DNA from: Pseudomonas cavernae
GTDB lineage: Bacteria > Pseudomonadota > Gammaproteobacteria > Pseudomonadales > Pseudomonadaceae
Direction: 5' to 3'
Length of the DNA: 64,000 bases
Assembly (NCBI RefSeq): GCF_003595175.1
Contig: NZ_CP032419.1
Coordinates: 2,294,001 to 2,358,000 of the forward strand
The translations under genes and the position numbers were made by a program. Below are positions 60,515 through 64,000 of this stretch, piece by piece. A model generated the notes under the pieces. That model was not told the origin of the DNA, ran no database searches, and was given only the letters and a program-made list of their open reading frames with translations. Every line of letters starts with the position of its first letter. Position 1 is the stretch's first letter.

Positions 60515-61795
60515 ATGACTGACACCCGCAACGGCGAGGACAACGGCAAATTGCTTTATTGCTCCTTCTGCGGCAAAAGCCAGCATGAAGTGCGTAAATT
60601 GATTGCCGGCCCCTCGGTCTTTATCTGCGACGAGTGCGTCGACCTGTGCAATGACATCATCCGTGAGGAGGTGCAGGAGGCCCAGGCCGAGAGCAGCGCG
60701 CACAAACTTCCCGCGCCGAAAGAAATCAGCAACATCCTCGATCAATATGTCATCGGTCAGGAGCGTGCGAAAAAGATTCTGGCGGTGGCGGTATATAACC
60801 ACTACAAGCGCCTCAATCATCGCGATAAGAAAGATGACGTCGAGCTGGGTAAGAGCAATATCCTGCTGATTGGCCCGACTGGTTCAGGGAAAACTCTGCT
60901 GGCCGAAACATTGGCTCGTTTGCTCAATGTGCCTTTCACTATCGCCGATGCGACCACCTTGACCGAGGCAGGTTATGTCGGTGAAGACGTTGAAAATATC
61001 ATTCAGAAATTGCTGCAGAAGTGCGATTACGATGTAGAAAAGGCCCAGATGGGCATCGTTTATATCGACGAGATCGATAAGATTTCCCGCAAGTCTGACA
61101 ATCCTTCGATCACTCGGGATGTTTCCGGTGAGGGCGTGCAGCAGGCCCTGTTGAAGCTGATCGAAGGTACTGTCGCATCGGTACCACCGCAAGGTGGGCG
61201 CAAGCATCCGCAACAGGAGTTCTTGCAGGTCGATACCCGCAACATCCTGTTCATCTGCGGTGGCGCGTTCTCCGGCCTGGAAAAAGTCATCCAGGGGCGT
61301 TCCACCAAGGGTGGTATTGGCTTTAATGCTGAGGTTCGTAGCATTGATCTGGGTAAGAAGGTCGGTGAATCTTTGCGTCAGGTGGAGCCGGATGACCTGG
61401 TGAAGTTCGGGTTGATTCCTGAGTTCGTTGGACGTCTGCCGGTGATCGCTACTCTGGATGAGCTGGATGAGGCTGCTTTGATGCAGATTCTCACTGAGCC
61501 GAAAAATGCGTTGACCAAGCAGTATGCCAAGCTGTTCGAAATGGAAGGGGTTGATCTGGAGTTCCGCCCTGATGCACTTCGTTCAGTTGCCCATCGTGCT
61601 CTGGAGCGTAAAACTGGTGCTCGTGGTTTGCGTTCGATTCTGGAAGGCGTACTACTCGATACCATGTATGACATCCCCTCGCAGGCTGAGGTGAGCAAAG
61701 TGGTTATCGATGAGAGCGTGATCGCCGGTACCTCCAAACCGCTGCTGATCTACGAAAACAGCGAGCCACCGGCAAAAGCTGCGCCCGAGGCGTAA
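60515..61795 (+). CDS. clpX: ATP-dependent Clp protease ATP-binding subunit ClpX
   Basis: ClpX is the AAA+ unfoldase that feeds ClpP. The 426-residue protein has an N-terminal C4 zinc-binding domain ([14 protein letters not shown]...[10 protein letters not shown], about 15-45), Walker [21 protein letters not shown] (about 118-125), Walker [18 protein letters not shown], an IGF-type ClpP loop equivalent ([10 protein letters not shown]) and sensor 2 ([12 protein letters not shown]). The ATG at 60515 gives the conserved start [20 protein letters not shown]. Confidence 0.97.
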   Translation: MTDTRNGEDNGKLLYCSFCGKSQHEVRKLIAGPSVFICDECVDLCNDIIREEVQEAQAESSAHKLPAPKEISNILDQYVIGQERAKKILAVAVYNHYKRLNHRDKKDDVELGKSNILLIGPTGSGKTLLAETLARLLNVPFTIADATTLTEAGYVGEDVENIIQKLLQKCDYDVEKAQMGIVYIDEIDKISRKSDNPSITRDVSGEGVQQALLKLIEGTVASVPPQGGRKHPQQEFLQVDTRNILFICGGAFSGLEKVIQGRSTKGGIGFNAEVRSIDLGKKVGESLRQVEPDDLVKFGLIPEFVGRLPVIATLDELDEAALMQILTEPKNALTKQYAKLFEMEGVDLEFRPDALRSVAHRALERKTGARGLRSILEGVLLDTMYDIPSQAEVSKVVIDESVIAGTSKPLLIYENSEPPAKAAPEA

Positions 61796-61811
61796 GCAAC
61801 ACTCAGCAAAC

Positions 61812-61838
61812 AAGGGGCCTGCGGGCCCCTTTGTATTT
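61812..61838 (+). terminator. clpX terminator
   Basis: AAGGGGCC-TGCG-GGCCCCTT followed by TGTATTT, 17 bp past the clpX stop. Confidence 0.82.
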
Positions 61839-61850
61839 CCTGCCGCAGCG

Positions 61851-61879
61851 CTTGTTTTTTCTCGGGCCTACCCCCATCT
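61851..61879 (+). promoter_or_regulatory. sigma-32-like heat-shock promoter of lon
   Basis: CTTGTTT (61851-61857) and CCCCATCT (61872-61879), 14 bases apart, fit the RpoH consensus CTTGAAA with CCCCATNT. The start would be near 61887, about 50 bases before the lon ATG. Heat control of lon is well established in enterobacteria. Confidence 0.7.
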
Positions 61880-61938
61880 TAGGGCCAAGGGGTACTCCCA
61901 TCCGTTCACGGCCGAATGGCCGCCGTAGAGCCAAAATC

Positions 61939-64000
61939 ATGAAGACAACAGTCGAATTGCCTCTTTTGCCGCTGCGCGATGTCGTGGTCTATCCGCACAT
62001 GGTCATCCCGCTCTTTGTTGGGCGAGAGAAGTCTATAGAGGCGCTGGAAGCCGCTATGACGGGCGACAAGCAGATACTACTGGTAGCGCAGAAAAACCCG
62101 GCCGATGACGATCCGGCAGAAGAAGCGCTCTATCGTGTGGGAACTGTGGCAACTGTACTGCAATTGCTCAAGCTGCCAGACGGAACTGTCAAGGTCTTGG
62201 TCGAGGGTGAGCAGCGTGGCGCTATTGAGCGTTTTGTTGCCATGGATGACCACTGCCGTGTCGACGTGGTGCTGATTGATGAACAGGATGCGGCTGAACG
62301 CGAGTCCGAGGTGTTTACCCGTAGCTTGCTCAGCCAGTTTGAACAATACGTGCAGTTGGGCAAGAAGGTCCCCGCCGAAGTTCTTTCCTCTCTGAACAGC
62401 ATCGATGAGCCTGGTCGTTTGGTCGACACCATGGCTGCGCATATGGCACTGAAGATCGAACAGAAGCAGGAAATTCTGGAGATTACCGACCTTTCGGCAC
62501 GTGTCGAGCACGTTTTGGCGTTACTGGATGCTGAGATCGATCTACTGCAGGTTGAAAAACGCATTCGTGGTCGCGTCAAAAAGCAGATGGAGCGCAGCCA
62601 GCGTGAGTACTACCTGAATGAGCAGATGAAGGCGATTCAGAAGGAGCTTGGTGATGGCGATGAAGGGCATAACGAGCTCGAGGATCTGAAAAAGCGCATC
62701 GAAAGTGCCGGCTTGACTAAAGAGGCGTATAGCAAGGCCCAGGCAGAGTTGAACAAACTCAAGCAGATGTCACCTATGTCGGCTGAAGCCACTGTGGTGC
62801 GTTCCTATATCGATTGGCTAGTCAATGTTCCGTGGAAAACCGAGAGCAAGGTTCGACTCGATCTGGCCAAGGCCGAGGAAATTCTGGATGCCGATCACTA
62901 CGGCCTCGAGGAGGTGAAGGAGCGCATTCTCGAGTATCTCGCCGTGCAGAAGCGGGTCAAGAAAGTCAAAGGCCCGGTACTCTGCCTGGTTGGCCCGCCA
63001 GGGGTGGGCAAAACCTCGTTGGCCGAGTCGATTGCCCATGCGACTAATCGAAAGTTTGTGCGCATGGCGTTGGGTGGGGTGCGTGATGAGGCGGAAATCC
63101 GCGGTCACCGGCGTACCTACATCGGTTCGATGCCTGGGCGTTTGATTCAGAAAATGACCAAAGTCGGTGTGCGCAATCCGCTGTTCTTGCTTGATGAGAT
63201 CGACAAGATGGGGCAGGACATGCGCGGTGATCCAGCTTCAGCGCTGCTCGAGGTGCTCGATCCGGAGCAGAACCACAACTTCAATGATCACTATCTGGAG
63301 GTTGATTACGATCTTTCAGACGTGATGTTCCTCTGTACTGCCAACTCCATGAACATTCCTGCGCCATTGCTGGACCGCATGGAGGTGATCCGCCTTCCAG
63401 GCTACACCGAGGATGAGAAGATCAACATTGCGGTGAAATACCTGGCCCCCAAACAAACCCAAGCCAACGGCTTGAAGAAAGGCGAGCTGGAATTTCAGCC
63501 AGAGACAATTCGCGACATCATTCGTTACTACACTCGCGAGGCTGGGGTCCGCGGTCTTGAGCGGCAGATTGCCAAAGTTTGCCGTAAGGTCGTGAAGGAA
63601 TATGTGCGTGAAAAGCGTTTGAAGGTATTAGTCACTCCTGAGTCGCTTGAGCACTTCCTGGGTGTCAGAAAGTATCGTTATGGTTTGGCCGAACAGCAGG
63701 ATCAGATTGGCCAAGTCACCGGGTTGGCCTGGACCCAGGTCGGGGGTGAGTTGCTGACAATCGAAGCAGCCGTGGTTCTAGGCAAGGGGCAGCTGATCAA
63801 GACCGGTTCGCTGGGGGATGTGATGGTCGAGTCCATTACTGCGGCCTTGACCGTGGTGCGCAGCCGCGCCAAGAGTCTGGGGGTTGCTTCGGACTTCTAT
63901 GAGAAACGCGACATTCATATCCACATGCCGGAAGGTGCTACCCCTAAAGACGGGCCGAGTGCAGGTGTTGGCATGTGTACCGCCTTGGTCTCAGCGCTCA
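61939..64000 (+). CDS. lon: ATP-dependent Lon protease (3' end beyond window)
   Basis: Lon is a homo-oligomeric AAA+ serine protease that degrades misfolded and regulatory proteins. The ATG at 61939 opens a frame that stays open to the window edge (687 codons of roughly 800). Visible are the N-terminal LON domain ([20 protein letters not shown]), the coiled coil [20 protein letters not shown], Walker [21 protein letters not shown] (about 352-359) and Walker [13 protein letters not shown]. The protease domain begins with the catalytic Ser in [13 protein letters not shown] (about 675). The catalytic Lys lies beyond the window. Confidence 0.98.
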   Translation, partial: MKTTVELPLLPLRDVVVYPHMVIPLFVGREKSIEALEAAMTGDKQILLVAQKNPADDDPAEEALYRVGTVATVLQLLKLPDGTVKVLVEGEQRGAIERFVAMDDHCRVDVVLIDEQDAAERESEVFTRSLLSQFEQYVQLGKKVPAEVLSSLNSIDEPGRLVDTMAAHMALKIEQKQEILEITDLSARVEHVLALLDAEIDLLQVEKRIRGRVKKQMERSQREYYLNEQMKAIQKELGDGDEGHNELEDLKKRIESAGLTKEAYSKAQAELNKLKQMSPMSAEATVVRSYIDWLVNVPWKTESKVRLDLAKAEEILDADHYGLEEVKERILEYLAVQKRVKKVKGPVLCLVGPPGVGKTSLAESIAHATNRKFVRMALGGVRDEAEIRGHRRTYIGSMPGRLIQKMTKVGVRNPLFLLDEIDKMGQDMRGDPASALLEVLDPEQNHNFNDHYLEVDYDLSDVMFLCTANSMNIPAPLLDRMEVIRLPGYTEDEKINIAVKYLAPKQTQANGLKKGELEFQPETIRDIIRYYTREAGVRGLERQIAKVCRKVVKEYVREKRLKVLVTPESLEHFLGVRKYRYGLAEQQDQIGQVTGLAWTQVGGELLTIEAAVVLGKGQLIKTGSLGDVMVESITAALTVVRSRAKSLGVASDFYEKRDIHIHMPEGATPKDGPSAGVGMCTALVSAL

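Noticed and set aside
1..64000. CRISPR array
   Set aside because: I saw no regularly spaced identical repeats with unique spacers and no cas genes. The tandem repeats at 1060, 3292 and 15439 are degenerate ~22-bp IS-end units without spacers.

Overview
The window is chromosomal DNA of a high-GC gammaproteobacterium, almost certainly a Pseudomonas. OprF, the assimilatory nitrate cluster (nirB, nirD, nitrate reductase, cobA, a Ser/Thr kinase, a nitrate transporter, nasT, nasS), acnB, lpxH-ppiB-glnS-cysS-folD, a tRNA cluster and tig-clpP-clpX-lon follow the order I know from P. aeruginosa. Species cannot be fixed from the sequence.

Bases 1-15500 are accessory DNA. They hold two 1671-bp copies of an IS1182-family element in opposite orientation (3427-5097 and 13722-15392). 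A 159-bp MITE-like element with near-identical ends lies between them, and IS21-type terminal repeats sit just outside both copies. Around these are many broken genes: phosphoribosyltransferase, DUF4031, EamA, lipoproteins, MmgE/PrpD, CBS and LysR fragments. Intact cargo between the copies is a GFA protein, an rlmE-type rRNA methyltransferase, a large FAD-dependent oxidoreductase, a SpoU/TrmH RNA methyltransferase, a secreted GH75-like protein and a CHAP-type amidase.

Bases 15500-24400 look like an uptake locus: a LysR regulator, a TonB-dependent receptor, two TauD/TfdA dioxygenases and a dedicated TonB-ExbB-ExbD motor. It directly precedes oprF, where sigX lies in P. aeruginosa.

Bases 24800-46200 are oprF and the nitrate assimilation region. 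The nirB-nirD-nitrate reductase-cobA operon and the separate nitrate transporter gene each have a sigma-54 -24/-12 promoter, then a leader with hairpins whose hexaloops carry A at position 1 and G at position 4 (the ANTAR-binding signature). In both leaders the last hairpin overlaps the 5' arm of an intrinsic terminator. The cognate regulators NasS and NasT (ANTAR) are encoded at 43931-45747, so the circuit can be read from DNA: nitrogen limitation through sigma-54, then nitrate-dependent antitermination. An Mla/Pqi-type lipid ABC transporter operon and a PL7 alginate lyase are interleaved.

Bases 46200-64000 are core housekeeping: acnB, an Anr-boxed universal stress gene, miaE (with a duplicated 3' fragment), lpxH, ppiB, glnS, cysS, folD, tRNA-Arg, tRNA-His, tRNA-Leu, tig, clpP, clpX and the first three quarters of lon, which runs off the right edge behind a sigma-32-like promoter.
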